NCBI GenBank assembly: GCA_905397405.1
Contig: CAJPVJ010000002.1
Span: 143,230 to 207,229 of the forward strand
Reading direction: 5' to 3'
Source of the DNA: Oppiella nova
Taxonomy: Eukaryota > Arthropoda > Arachnida > Sarcoptiformes > Oppiidae
DNA length: 64,000 nucleotides
Notes under the pieces: model-generated
The model's input: only the letters and a program-made list of their open reading frames with translations
The model's database searches: none
What the model was told of the DNA's origin: nothing
Program-made: the position numbers and the translations under genes
Shown here: in pieces, positions 9,827 through 19,594 of the stretch
How positions within the stretch are numbered: the stretch's first letter is position 1
Layout: each line of letters opens with the position of its first letter

Positions 9827-9844
9827 AGGGGCATGAATGCCCCT
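9827..9844. terminator. Bidirectional hairpin between convergent genes
   Basis: The perfect stem AGGGGCAT/ATGCCCCT lies between the Lrp-type gene and putP. The minus-strand side is followed by TTTTC, so it serves putP better than the regulator gene. Confidence 0.5.
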
Positions 9845-9874
9845 AACTCTAATGATTTATTCAAACATTTGAAT

Positions 9875-11380
9875 TTACATATTTTTCATTTCACGGTTAT
9901 AAATTTGCTCAGCATTTTCAAAACGATCAATTACTTCTTTTTCAGGGGCTTTGTCCATTAAACTGACCACAATGATGCTGATGAAAGAAAGCACAAAGCC
10001 TGGCACGATTTCATATAAACCAGTATGCGCCATGGTGTTTTTCCAAACAATTACCGTTACAGCACCGACAATGATACCGATCAATGCGCCATTTAAAGTC
10101 ATACGTTTCCAAAACACAGACAATAAAATAAGTGGACCAAATGCAGCACCAAAACCAGCCCATGCATACGCCACTAGACCAAGTACCTTGCTTTCTGGGT
10201 TAAATGCCAAAATGATCGCGAGTACTGAAATGGCTAAAACCATTAAACGACCGACCCAAACCAACTCATTTTGTGAGGCTTTTTTGCGAAGAAAAGATTT
10301 ATATAAATCTTCAGTCAATGTGCTTGAGCATACCAAAAGCTGACAGCTTAAGGTGCTCATGACAGCGGCTAAAATAGCGGCTAAAACAACACCAGCAACC
10401 CATGGATTAAATAAGATTTTGGTTAATTCCATAAACACTGTTTCTGGATTTTTTGCCACAATTGCAGCTGACGGAATATCAGGATGTGCTTGGAAATAAG
10501 CAATACCAACATAACCTACAGCAACAGCGCCCGCTAAACATAGAATCATCCACGCCATACCAATACGACGAGCATTAGGAATGGTTTTCACTGAATCTGC
10601 TGCCATAAAACGGACTAGAATATGCGGTTGTCCAAAATAGCCTAAGCCCCATGCCATTGATGAAATGATGGCGATAAAACTGACCCCTTGGAACATATTT
10701 GCTGCATGTGGACGTGCAGTTTCAATCAATTGATTGACATGTTGTAAATCACCAACTGCCAAGAAAGTCATAATCGGTGCCAACAGTAATGCAAAAATCA
10801 TCAAGCCCGCTTGAAATGTATCTGTCCAACTGATCGCAAGAAAGCCACCAATACACACATAACTGATGGTTGCAATCGCACTGACCCAAAGAGCAGTGGT
10901 GTAGTTCATCGCAAAAATACTTTCAAATAAACGTGCACCTGCCACCATGCCTGAAGCACAGTAAATACCAAAGAAGATTAAAATGACCAGCGCAGAAATG
11001 ATACGGATCACTTTCTTTTTATCACCAAAACGGCTGGTGAAATAATCTGGTAATGTTAATGCATTATTTTGTATTTCAGTATGGACACGTAAACGGCCTG
11101 CGACCAAATACCAGTTGAGCCAAGCACCAATAATGAGCCCAATTGCGATCCATGATTCAGATAATCCAGTCAGGTAAATTGCACCTGGGAGTCCCATGAG
11201 TAGCCAGCCACTCATATCCGATGCACCTGCTGAAAGTGCAGTGACAAAACTCCCTAAACTTCGACCTCCCAAAATATAATCTGAGAAATCGGTGGTTTTT
11301 CTATAGGCATATAAGCCAATACAAACCATTGCAATGATATAAAAGATAAACGTGACAACTGTGGGGTTGAGTGAGTCCAT
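9875..11380 (-). CDS. putP: Sodium/proline symporter
   Basis: A 501-residue SSS-family transporter, essentially the length of E. coli PutP (502 residues). It imports proline with Na+ across the inner membrane. Diagnostic segments include DYILGGRSLGSFVTALSAG, ASDMSGWLLMGLPGA, GYFGQPHILVRFMAAD and AGFGAAFGP. About 13 transmembrane helices are visible. I chose the ATG giving MDSLNPTVV, which aligns with the family start and has AAGGA upstream; the longer frame adds 11 residues without support. With putA and the Lrp-type regulator it forms a complete proline utilisation locus. Confidence 0.93.
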   Translation of the reverse strand: MDSLNPTVVTFIFYIIAMVCIGLYAYRKTTDFSDYILGGRSLGSFVTALSAGASDMSGWLLMGLPGAIYLTGLSESWIAIGLIIGAWLNWYLVAGRLRVHTEIQNNALTLPDYFTSRFGDKKKVIRIISALVILIFFGIYCASGMVAGARLFESIFAMNYTTALWVSAIATISYVCIGGFLAISWTDTFQAGLMIFALLLAPIMTFLAVGDLQHVNQLIETARPHAANMFQGVSFIAIISSMAWGLGYFGQPHILVRFMAADSVKTIPNARRIGMAWMILCLAGAVAVGYVGIAYFQAHPDIPSAAIVAKNPETVFMELTKILFNPWVAGVVLAAILAAVMSTLSCQLLVCSSTLTEDLYKSFLRKKASQNELVWVGRLMVLAISVLAIILAFNPESKVLGLVAYAWAGFGAAFGPLILLSVFWKRMTLNGALIGIIVGAVTVIVWKNTMAHTGLYEIVPGFVLSFISIIVVSLMDKAPEKEVIDRFENAEQIYNREMKNM

Positions 11381-11754
11381 ATTTAATTCAGTCCTTGTGG
11401 AGTAAATCTCCAAGTTTTATTTTTTATCGCATAAGTTTCACGAGCGAATTCTTTCACACAACTAAAAAATATCGCTGTGATTTTTATAAGGTGATTGTGC
11501 AAGATTTATGTATCCGATTGTAACTTTAGATACAAATGCAAAAAATCAGCAATTTATATCCAAAAAAATTCTACTGGGAGTGTTTAGAGACTGTGGGATT
11601 ATACTTTACGCAAAGTTACATTGTTAACATTTAATTGATAATTCCATAAAATTGTTTATCGAAATGACATATTTTGCTAGTACAAAAGCAGATAAGAAGG
11701 AATATTATTGTAACTGCACAACTATAGTGCATAAATATATAATGAGCAGATCAC
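11381..11754. promoter_or_regulatory. Divergent promoter region of putP and aspA
   Basis: About 370 bases separate the divergent putP and aspA starts. The stretch is AT-rich, with no reading frame of note and no long palindrome. It must hold both promoters, but I cannot assign them confidently. Confidence 0.35.
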
Positions 11755-13206
11755 ATGGAAACGGTTCAACCTGAAGTTACAAGAATAGAAAAAGATTTAT
11801 TGGGAAGTAAAGAAGTTCCTATAAACAGTTATTATGGTATTCATACAATTCGAGCTTTAGAAAATTTTAATATTTCTAAACATACCGTCGGTGAACAAAG
11901 CTTTTTTATCCGCGCTTTGGCTCAGGTCAAAAAGGCCTCGGCACAAACCAATTTGCAATTTAATAAGATCTCTGAAGAAATCAGTGTAGCGATTCAAAAA
12001 GCAAGTGATGAACTGATTGAAAATCCGCAAAATTGGAAAGATGCATTTCCATCAGATGTCTACCAAGGTGGTGCGGGGACATCGATTAATATGAATACCA
12101 ATGAAGTCATTGCCAATATCGCGTTAGAGTCTTTAGGTTATGCGAAAGGACGTTATGACATCATCCATCCAAATGACCATGTCAATAAATCTCAATCGAC
12201 CAATGATGTCTATCCCACTGCATTACGTTTAGCAACTTACTATTCACTGGATTTGTTATTTGAAAAAATCAATAATTTGATTAGTTCACTGACATTAAAA
12301 TCTGCTGAGTTTCAGTATGTGTTAAAAATGGGACGGACCCAGTTACAAGATGCTGTCCCAATGACATTAGGACAAGAGTTTCATGCCTTTGCGACATTAC
12401 TCAAAGAAGATGTTCGTCTAATTAAAAAGACCCGTGAATTTTTATTAGAAATTAACTTAGGTGCTACTGCGATTGGTACAGGGGTAAATACGCCACATGG
12501 TTATGCTGCGCAGGTCAATGAAAATTTAAAAGCCTTAACAGGTTTAAATTTAATTGGTGCAGAAGATTATGTTGAAGCGACCAGTGACTGCGGTGTATTT
12601 ATTATCCTTTCAAGCACCTTAAAACGTTTGGCTGTAAAACTCTCGAAAATCTGTAATGACTTACGTCTATTAAGTTCTGGCCCAAGAACAGGTTTATGGG
12701 AAATTCGCTTACCTGAATTACAAGCTGGTTCATCGATTATGCCAGCGAAAGTCAATCCTGTGATCCCAGAAGTCGTCAATCAAGTTGCATTTAAAGTGAT
12801 TGGTAATGATTTAACCATTACCTTTGCAGCAGAAGCAGGCCAATTACAGTTAAATGTTATGGAGCCTGTGATTGCGCTTACCATGAATGAATCAATTGAG
12901 TTACTGATCAATGCGATTCAAACCTTGGATGAGAAGTGTATTCAAGGTGTGGTTGCCAATGAAAAAACCTGTTTTGATGCTGTGATGCGTAGTGTTGGAA
13001 TTATTACCTTACTTGATCCAATTTTAGGTCATGCGAAGTGTGATGAAATTGGGAAGCAATGTATTGCTGAAAATAAAACCATTCAAGAGGTTGTACTTGA
13101 ACAAGGTTTATTGAGCCAAGAACGTCTAGATGAAATTTTCTCTTTTGAAAATATGATTTCAGAAATTGCAGTACAGCCATATGAAGAAATCGGTAAAGCG
13201 GGCTAA
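11755..13206 (+). CDS. aspA: Aspartate ammonia-lyase
   Basis: A 483-residue enzyme of the aspartase/fumarase superfamily that converts L-aspartate to fumarate and ammonia. The superfamily signature is present as GSSIMPAKVNPVIPE, with Ala rather than Gly in the sixth position as in bacterial aspartases. Substrate-binding segments GGAGTSINMNTNEVIAN, KSQSTNDVYPTA and GRTQLQDAVPMTLGQEF are intact. Next to the proline utilisation genes, it would channel amino-acid carbon into the TCA cycle. A second, divergent aspartase-like gene lies at 46479-47897. A terminator follows at 13250. Confidence 0.9.
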   Translation: METVQPEVTRIEKDLLGSKEVPINSYYGIHTIRALENFNISKHTVGEQSFFIRALAQVKKASAQTNLQFNKISEEISVAIQKASDELIENPQNWKDAFPSDVYQGGAGTSINMNTNEVIANIALESLGYAKGRYDIIHPNDHVNKSQSTNDVYPTALRLATYYSLDLLFEKINNLISSLTLKSAEFQYVLKMGRTQLQDAVPMTLGQEFHAFATLLKEDVRLIKKTREFLLEINLGATAIGTGVNTPHGYAAQVNENLKALTGLNLIGAEDYVEATSDCGVFIILSSTLKRLAVKLSKICNDLRLLSSGPRTGLWEIRLPELQAGSSIMPAKVNPVIPEVVNQVAFKVIGNDLTITFAAEAGQLQLNVMEPVIALTMNESIELLINAIQTLDEKCIQGVVANEKTCFDAVMRSVGIITLLDPILGHAKCDEIGKQCIAENKTIQEVVLEQGLLSQERLDEIFSFENMISEIAVQPYEEIGKAG

Positions 13207-13249
13207 GTGTTTAAACTGCACCTGTTGATCTATATATAAAAACTTTGAT

Positions 13250-13278
13250 AAATACAGCATTTAGATGCTGTATTTTTA
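13250..13278 (+). terminator. Terminator of aspA
   Basis: The perfect stem AAATACAGCAT/ATGCTGTATTT with loop TTAG runs directly into a T tract. Confidence 0.75.
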
Positions 13279-13350
13279 TGCATGGTAAAAAAAGTAAAGT
13301 TTCTTTATAATTCAACAAAATTTAAAATCACCAACAAAAGTCAATAATCT

Positions 13351-14352
13351 ATGAATAATAAACATTTAATTCTCGCCTTAAGCTTGGTACTTCTTTCTGG
13401 ATGCGCGAAAAAATCGGAAGAGGCAGCTGAAAGTTCTGCGTCTGCTCCAGATACAGAAGTCGTTGCTCAGGATGCTGCACAAGCTGCTGATGCCGCAGAA
13501 AAAAGTACTGAGCAAGCTGCTGAAAATTCTGTTGATACCACACCTGTGACTGAACAAAAACCTGAAACTATTTTAAGTACCGATGTCAGTCAAGCAGAAA
13601 AAGCACGTCGTATGGTGCGTGAAGCTCAGGTTAATTTCACAGCTAAAGATGTGGTGAAAACTGCTTTAGAAATTGATAAGCTCACTTTTCAAGCGGGCGG
13701 CTTTATAGAGCAGAAAAATATCAGTTTTGATGTACTCGATGTAAAAACACAAAAAATTGCGGATGGTAAAATCCGAGTTTTTGAAAAAGTTGATCCGCAT
13801 GCGGAGATCATTGTCAGAGTACCGAGTGATAAAGCTGCGGTATATGTCAATCAGTTATTGCCATTGATGTACTTTTTAAATCAACAACAATATTCTGCTA
13901 AGCGTTTTGAGTTAAAGCTTTTAGAAGAAAAAATTGGACAAACTCAAAGCGTTCCAAGTGATACCAAACAATCACAGCTGAATGAAATTTCCCGTTTAAC
14001 CCAACTTGAAGTTCAAGATCGGGTACGTTTTAGCACGATTAGTATTGCCATTAAGCAACCTGCAATGGTGAGAGAAAGTCTGGATGTTGATGTTGCTGCT
14101 GTGGCACGCTTAAACGGTGATAGTTTTTGGAAGCGTGCTTGGGAAGGTGTTCAATATGGCTGGCAATTTATTTTGGATTTATTGGTTATTTTAGTCACCA
14201 TTTGGCCACTTTATTTACTGGTATTTCTTGGCTTGATTATTTATCGAGTGATTAAGCCTTTAATGAATAAATTATTTGATGATTCATCTTCGACTAAACC
14301 TTCTAAAGATGTAAAAAAAGATCAGATGAATTCTACAGATGATAATGCATGA
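13351..14352 (+). CDS. DUF4349-type lipoprotein
   Basis: A 333-residue envelope protein. The signal peptide ends at lipobox LLSGC (about residue 18). A long Ala/Glu-rich, low-complexity linker follows to about residue 85. The central domain (about 90-235, beginning ARRMVREAQVNFTAKDV) has the look of DUF4349, with a helical pair around LLEEKIGQTQ. A C-terminal membrane helix lies at about 272-300 (FILDLLVILVTIWPLYLLVFLGLIIY), followed by a short charged tail. DUF4349 proteins are of unknown function; a structural or sensory envelope role is plausible. The gene is monocistronic, flanked by terminators. Confidence 0.7.
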   Translation: MNNKHLILALSLVLLSGCAKKSEEAAESSASAPDTEVVAQDAAQAADAAEKSTEQAAENSVDTTPVTEQKPETILSTDVSQAEKARRMVREAQVNFTAKDVVKTALEIDKLTFQAGGFIEQKNISFDVLDVKTQKIADGKIRVFEKVDPHAEIIVRVPSDKAAVYVNQLLPLMYFLNQQQYSAKRFELKLLEEKIGQTQSVPSDTKQSQLNEISRLTQLEVQDRVRFSTISIAIKQPAMVRESLDVDVAAVARLNGDSFWKRAWEGVQYGWQFILDLLVILVTIWPLYLLVFLGLIIYRVIKPLMNKLFDDSSSTKPSKDVKKDQMNSTDDNA

Positions 14353-14380
14353 TTTTACTTAGTGCTATGCTGTAATTTTT

Positions 14381-14408
14381 AAAGCCAGTGCAATTGCACT
14401 GGCTTTTT
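14381..14408. terminator. Terminator between convergent genes
   Basis: The perfect stem AAAGCCAGTGCAA/TTGCACTGGCTTT is followed by T on both strands. It serves both the DUF4349 gene and the sirtuin gene. Confidence 0.75.
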
Positions 14409-15108
14409 AATGTGTTGTCAGTTTTTCAAAAAGCTGTTGCATTCCTTCAGTCGCACTCATTTTTAAACATTGGTATTGTTGGGGAACACGCTCATAACTG
14501 GCTTGTGGATCAATATAATACGCATCACTGTATTCTGGAATCTCGTGAATCAAACCTGCCACAGGGTAGACGGTCAATGTCGAGCCAATAACAATAAAAA
14601 TATCAGCATCACGGATCATCTGTACTGCTTCTTCATACGCAGGAACCGCTTCACCAAACCAAACTACATGAGGTCGAAGTGGAAACCCTTCAGGACATTT
14701 ATGTTGTTCTAGGTCCAATTGCCAACCATCTATAGGATAAAACTCATTTGTGTACTGCGCATTGGGTTTAGAACTTTTAGCAAGGCGGATATTGCCATGT
14801 AAATGAATAACCTGTTGGCTTCCTGCACGTTCATGCAGATCATCAATATTTTGAGTAATTACAATGACATCAAAATGTTGTTCGAGTTGAGCAATGATAT
14901 CGTGTGCTTGATTGGGCTGAGCATTGAGAATATGTTGACGTCGTTCATTATAAAAACGTTGCACCAAGGCAGGGTTGCGCTGCCAAGCTTCAGGTGTAGC
15001 CACCTCTTGAATATCATAATTCTCCCATAAGCCATTACTATCTCGGAAAGTGCTGATTCCACTTTCTGCACTCATTCCTGCACCTGAGAAAACTACAATT
15101 TTTTTCAT
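14407..15108 (-). CDS. Sir2-family NAD-dependent protein deacylase
   Basis: A 233-residue sirtuin. The NAD-binding motif GAGMSAESGISTFR is at the N-terminus; TQNIDDLHERAG and the catalytic His in HLHGNI follow, then VVWFGEAVP and GSTLTVYPVAGL. It should remove acyl groups from lysine in the cytoplasm. The usual four zinc cysteines (two CxxC pairs) after HGN are absent: only one Cys (HKCPEGF) is visible there. This marks a zinc-less bacterial clade rather than canonical CobB. I chose ATG at 15108 because it starts directly at the Rossmann strand (MKKIVVFSGAGMSA); the longer frame adds 33 residues of non-family sequence. Confidence 0.85.
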   Translation of the reverse strand: MKKIVVFSGAGMSAESGISTFRDSNGLWENYDIQEVATPEAWQRNPALVQRFYNERRQHILNAQPNQAHDIIAQLEQHFDVIVITQNIDDLHERAGSQQVIHLHGNIRLAKSSKPNAQYTNEFYPIDGWQLDLEQHKCPEGFPLRPHVVWFGEAVPAYEEAVQMIRDADIFIVIGSTLTVYPVAGLIHEIPEYSDAYYIDPQASYERVPQQYQCLKMSATEGMQQLFEKLTTH

Positions 15109-15279
15109 AGGATAAACAATTAAAATTTTTAAAATCCTAACATAAATATTGTGAAATATGAGTGAAACGTATTTTCTTAGAATTAATTTGTTATAAAATA
15201 ACAGCAAGTCATACTTCGATCATTTCGAATATTTTTTATAAAAATCAAATGTACTAGAAATAAGTCAAAATGGAACAGC

Positions 15280-16560
15280 ATGGAAACACGTGATATTGTC
15301 AATGCCCCTGAAGTGAAAAAAACAATTGTAGAGCGTAGTCAACGCCGTAAAGATGATCCAGAAATTACTCAGTGGTTTGAAAAAAAATTCTTTGAATATG
15401 TGATTAAACAATTCAATCCAGTTTTTTATGTAAATTCGGTTTCTGCTTGGAAAATTTGTCAACTTCCGCAGCCTATTCCTACATGGTTTTTGAAAAAGCT
15501 TGAACAACAGCCAGAACATCAGATGTTATATGTTGATCCTTTACATGAACAGATTTTGGAACTGGAAAAGCCCATTTTAGAGTTTTTTAATTCGCGTTTA
15601 AAAAGCAATTTAAAAGGCAAATTCATGAAAATGACCTATGAGCAAGTGTTAGACGCTTGGCATAAAGATCATGAAGCAATGAAAAAGCGTTTAGAAAAAG
15701 GGCAATGGGACAGCAGTGAGCAGGCAATTGATGAAGTTTTAACTGTAAATACAGGCAAGTTTATTGAAATTACGGCAACAGGAATGTTGTTGCGTAAGGA
15801 AATGGCTTTTGAATCACGTTATATGCAGCACTGTTTAGGGCAGTTTAGCAACCTGATTGAATTGAAAGATGGCTATGGTGAATACTATGTAACGCAAAAA
15901 GAGCAGGGAATATTTCGTTATTTTAGCTTAAGGGATTCAAGCAATAAGCCACATGTTACCATCAGTTTAGAATGGGATGGTGAAGTGTGGTGTATTGAGC
16001 AGATTAAAGGTAAGCAGAATCAAGCACCAGTTAAAAAATATGCAGATGATGTCTTATTATTTTTAAATCATATTCTACCAAATAATAATCATAACCCAGA
16101 TTGTTTAAGCATGGGGATCGTCTATGAACCTGAGATAAATGAGGGTTCAACGGATCATGTCAATCAAGCCTTGTATTTTTATTTTCATGAATTGGATGAT
16201 CCTTGTAAAATTGAAACGTTATTGATGAAAAATCAACATTTATTGGAACAATATGATCATCAAACCCATGTGATTCAGCATCTTTTGCTGGGACTAAATC
16301 GTCCAGAACATATCAGGCACCCATCAGAAAAATATATAGAAGAGATCGTTGCTTATACAAATCAACAGCAAGCTGAGAAAAAAATTGATTTAAATGTTTT
16401 TTATATATTTCTGGATGCTGTTCAAAATGCGCTAAAGTTAAGCTATCCACCTGATACCATTGAATATGATTACGAAAATAAATCAGATCACCAGTTGCAA
16501 GCATCCATTGCTTACGATTGTCCTGCTTTAAATTTAACAACACCCAAGGCAAGGCAATGA
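15280..16560 (+). pseudogene. PcfJ-like protein, 5' part, broken by an inverted segment
   Basis: The first 368 codons (to 16383) are genuine; the remaining 58 are antisense to the gene's own downstream part. The middle contains the PcfJ-like motif ESRYMQHCLGQFSNLIE followed by a strand-rich domain (PHVTISLEWDGEVWCIEQIKG). By my count, the fragment to 16383, the reverse complement of 16510-16708, and 16837-17429 add up to 1896 bases. That is an in-frame 631-codon protein containing two membrane helices in its second half. So the natural gene is probably intact and only this assembly, or this strain, carries the inversion. PcfJ proteins are poorly characterised. The stop overlaps the next gene's start, implying an operon. 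Confidence 0.6.
16257..16383. repeat. 127-bp inverted repeat, arm A (partner 16709-16835)
   Basis: Bases 16257-16383 recur exactly as the reverse complement of 16709-16835. I count 127 bases, with mismatches immediately outside both ends. The arm lies inside the PcfJ-like coding region. Confidence 0.85.
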
Positions 16561-16836
16561 TATAGACGATAATTTTAATCATCCAGCCCAGCAATGGAAT
16601 CTTGCTTAATTCATATAAAGTCTGAATCAACCAGAAATAAGGCTTAAAGATCACGCTCCACAGCGATTTGTTTGACTTTGCTTGACTTAACTCAACCTTT
16701 AAATCAAATTTTTTCTCAGCTTGCTGTTGATTTGTATAAGCAACGATCTCTTCTATATATTTTTCTGATGGGTGCCTGATATGTTCTGGACGATTTAGTC
16801 CCAGCAAAAGATGCTGAATCACATGGGTTTGATGAA
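16384..16836 (-). other. Inverted middle segment of the PcfJ-like gene
   Basis: Read on the minus strand this segment continues the PcfJ-like protein: the coding sense runs from the repeated arm through FDLKVELSQAKSNK, two hydrophobic helices (YFWLIQTLYEL and WMIKIIVYIIALPWVLL), and into the second repeated arm. It is not a separate gene. Only 16510-16708 (199 bases) is present once; everything else in the segment is duplicated outside it. Confidence 0.75.
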
Positions 16837-16963
16837 AATGGATGCTTGCAACTGGTGATCTGATTTATTTTCGTAATCATATTCAATGGTATCAGGTGGA
16901 TAGCTTAACTTTAGCGCATTTTGAACAGCATCCAGAAATATATAAAAAACATTTAAATCAATT
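16837..16963. repeat. 127-bp inverted repeat, arm C (partner 16383-16509)
   Basis: Bases 16837-16963 recur exactly as the reverse complement of 16383-16509, again 127 bases by my count. With arm A this makes the order A, C', B', A', C, where A-B-C is the natural order of the gene. Confidence 0.85.
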
Positions 16964-17429
16964 GTTAAATATCAAACAGAAAAAAGTAGGCTCTAAAGAG
17001 AAACAGATTCGTTATTTTTTAAATCAATATTTTCAAATCGCTCAATTAGAAAATCTTTATTCAAGTAGTGAATTTGGTACTGCAAGTTATTTAAGAGATA
17101 TTTTGGTGTTTAGCCATATTCAAAAAATATTTACTATACGGTTATTGGTGCAGTTCTATGAATTACAGGAATATGATGCATGGCAATATATTGTTGCTTC
17201 ATCGAAGATTATTCAAGACTGTTGTTCTAGCTGGCAGGATATGGGCGAGAAATATGTCGCAGGGCGTGAGCTGTATTTGATGTTTAAACATTCAGATTTT
17301 GAAAATTATGATCGCTCTGCAAAGCAAGACTTACACTTATATCAATCCATATATCCCAATAATTGGTCACTTTATTCATGGAATATTGATTTATTCTCAA
17401 CCCATAATAAAAACAAAGTAGCTGAATGA
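16842..17429 (+). pseudogene. PcfJ-like protein, 3' part
   Basis: This frame starts inside arm C with MLATGDLIYFRNHIQWYQ and runs to the natural stop, a 195-residue remainder of the PcfJ-like protein. No Shine-Dalgarno precedes this ATG, and the codon before it in the natural order (TGG) lies in the inverted segment. So it is a fragment, not an independent gene. It is a soluble helical domain without recognisable catalytic motifs. The stop overlaps the ATG of the DUF4034 gene by four bases. Confidence 0.6.
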
Positions 17430-19456
17430 TGATTAAATCTGAATATACCCATGAAGTATTTCGTAAAGATATCCATTGTCCGCAAGGTTTATTGGAAAAT
17501 AAAAACTATGCAGAATTGGAAAATTTTTTCAATGTGTTATGGCAAAGTCGAAGTCATAAATTGCCGCAGCTTTGGGAAAATGAATGGTTTGATCAGCCCA
17601 AACAAATGTTTAAGGACATATTCTTAAATCACGGCATAACAGCATTAAAACATATCAATGAATGGCATTTGGCTTTTCCAGAAAGCTTTTTCCCTTATAT
17701 TGTTCGTGTGCGTTATTGGGCTTTTTGGGCAGCTGAATATCGTGGGCAAGAATGGTCAAGCAATGTTACAGATGAAATGTGGGATTGTGCAAGAGAGGCG
17801 CAAAAGCAATTGTATGCTTCTGCAATGCAAGCTTTTGCATTTAGTGCGGAGACATGGACAATTGCACTGCATTTATTAAATTCGGCAGTTCACTTGGATG
17901 AACCTGAATGGTTTGCAGAGTGGATGCTTAAGCGTCGATATCCTTCAAATTTAGTCCATAAAATAAAACCTTCAGCCCAAGCAATGGCGCAAAAAAGTGG
18001 TTTAAATCAAGATTTAAAAATTGATTTACCCCAAGATGTGCCTCAACTTTTACAAAAATATCTAAATTTGAAAGAAGAAATTGATTTACCTCAAGCAGAT
18101 GCCGCTTTTTGGTTAAAAATATTTCTAAAAGAATCAGGTTTTGGCTTGCTTGCAGTAAGAGATTATTGCTGGTATCTCTTGCCACGATGGGGACACGATC
18201 ATCAGGCCATTATTGATTTTTCTCAGTCGGATTGGTGTCAACATTTTAGCGAAATCGAAAAAAGTGAATTAAATTATATCGTGTGGTTTGATACACTTGA
18301 TACAAGTTTTGATAAAGATCAGACACTTGAAATAAAAAAATATATCCAAAAAGCCCAAGCAATCTTAAAACGCCCCTTAACGGAACGTAATCGAGCAGTC
18401 ATCTATTTAAAATTGGCATATTTCTATTATTTGTTAGATGAAAATGATCCAAGAATTTTATCTTGTTATCAAAATGCTGCAGATTATCCCGTATTCGATG
18501 AGTATGAGCTTGATCGCGCAATTTATTTTTGGCGACATAATGCTCAAGATTCAGATTTTCTAGGCCGAATTGCATTGTCCAATCGGAAGCGGCTTGCCAG
18601 TGCTGCGGTTCTTTATGGTTTTCTGTGCCAACATGGTTGGTCTAGTGTTGAAAAAAATCCATTGGTTGCTCAATCTTGGTATGAACAGGCAAAATTATTG
18701 GAAGTACCAAAAGCTTATCCTGAAGGGCGCTACTGTTGTTTTTTCCGTGTCGCAAACAATTTTGATGATGATCACGGCTATATTTTTATCATTGATTTAT
18801 TACATCAAGGTGCAGATTTAGGTTTTGTATATTGTTGCTTTAGCGCGGGTTATATTCATTCTTTGGCTGAACATGCCTTATATGATGTGAATCAAGAACT
18901 ATATTATGCAAAAAAAGCAGCAGACCAAGGTCATTATATTGCCATGTATAATATGGGCATACACTATCTAAATTTAAGTATGGATGAAAACCAATCTCAA
19001 CCTAAAGAATATTTAAAAAAGAGCTTAGGGTATTTTGAACAGAGCCGATTAGGCTTAGAAAAGTCGCAACAAGATCATAGTTATATTAATTCTGATTTGC
19101 TGAATGATCTGATTGATATTTATGTCACGCGCTTATTTAATTTTAGCTATTATCCTGAAATTGCAGAGCAAATGATTGCAGTTTTAAAAACAAAAGCACA
19201 TAAACGCCATATTGCTGCAATGTGTGCGATAGCAAGACTACATTTTGATCTTAAAAATCGACCTCATTATTATGACTATGCTGAAGCAGTTAAGTGGTGT
19301 CAGGCGGCTTATCTACAAGATCCAGAGCATGACCTTGTCAAAGAGGTTTTATATGAAATCATGGGAAATACCAAGCGCAGTATCAAAAAGTATAACCAAA
19401 CAATTACCAATATTACTGCTTCAGACATACCTGGACGCCAAGATGTTTTAATTTAG
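17426..19456 (+). CDS. DUF4034/Sel1-like repeat protein
   Basis: A 676-residue soluble helical protein. The N-terminal half looks like DUF4034 (LLENKNYAELENFFNVLWQS through about residue 250). The C-terminal half holds Sel1-like units, such as NPLVAQSWYEQAKLLEVPKA and ELYYAKKAADQGHYIAMYNM then GIHYLNLS. It starts within the stop codon of the PcfJ-like gene (ATGA overlap), which strongly suggests translational coupling and a shared job. I know this pairing from Acinetobacter genomes but know no established function. No signal peptide is present, so it is probably cytoplasmic. Confidence 0.65.
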   Translation: MMIKSEYTHEVFRKDIHCPQGLLENKNYAELENFFNVLWQSRSHKLPQLWENEWFDQPKQMFKDIFLNHGITALKHINEWHLAFPESFFPYIVRVRYWAFWAAEYRGQEWSSNVTDEMWDCAREAQKQLYASAMQAFAFSAETWTIALHLLNSAVHLDEPEWFAEWMLKRRYPSNLVHKIKPSAQAMAQKSGLNQDLKIDLPQDVPQLLQKYLNLKEEIDLPQADAAFWLKIFLKESGFGLLAVRDYCWYLLPRWGHDHQAIIDFSQSDWCQHFSEIEKSELNYIVWFDTLDTSFDKDQTLEIKKYIQKAQAILKRPLTERNRAVIYLKLAYFYYLLDENDPRILSCYQNAADYPVFDEYELDRAIYFWRHNAQDSDFLGRIALSNRKRLASAAVLYGFLCQHGWSSVEKNPLVAQSWYEQAKLLEVPKAYPEGRYCCFFRVANNFDDDHGYIFIIDLLHQGADLGFVYCCFSAGYIHSLAEHALYDVNQELYYAKKAADQGHYIAMYNMGIHYLNLSMDENQSQPKEYLKKSLGYFEQSRLGLEKSQQDHSYINSDLLNDLIDIYVTRLFNFSYYPEIAEQMIAVLKTKAHKRHIAAMCAIARLHFDLKNRPHYYDYAEAVKWCQAAYLQDPEHDLVKEVLYEIMGNTKRSIKKYNQTITNITASDIPGRQDVLI

Positions 19457-19594
19457 TTGATTTCTAGTGATTTATTATTAACACATAAAGTCTAAGGATT
19501 TGATCCCTCTAAATTTAGAGTATCAAAATAAGGGCATAAAGCGCATGACATTTAGAAGGGGGAGCGGATTCTAATGTCATGATTTATTTTTAAA

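Noticed and set aside
16313-16822. A 169-residue minus-strand frame with membrane helices
   Set aside because: It is the inverted middle of the PcfJ-like gene; both ends duplicate the plus-strand gene exactly.
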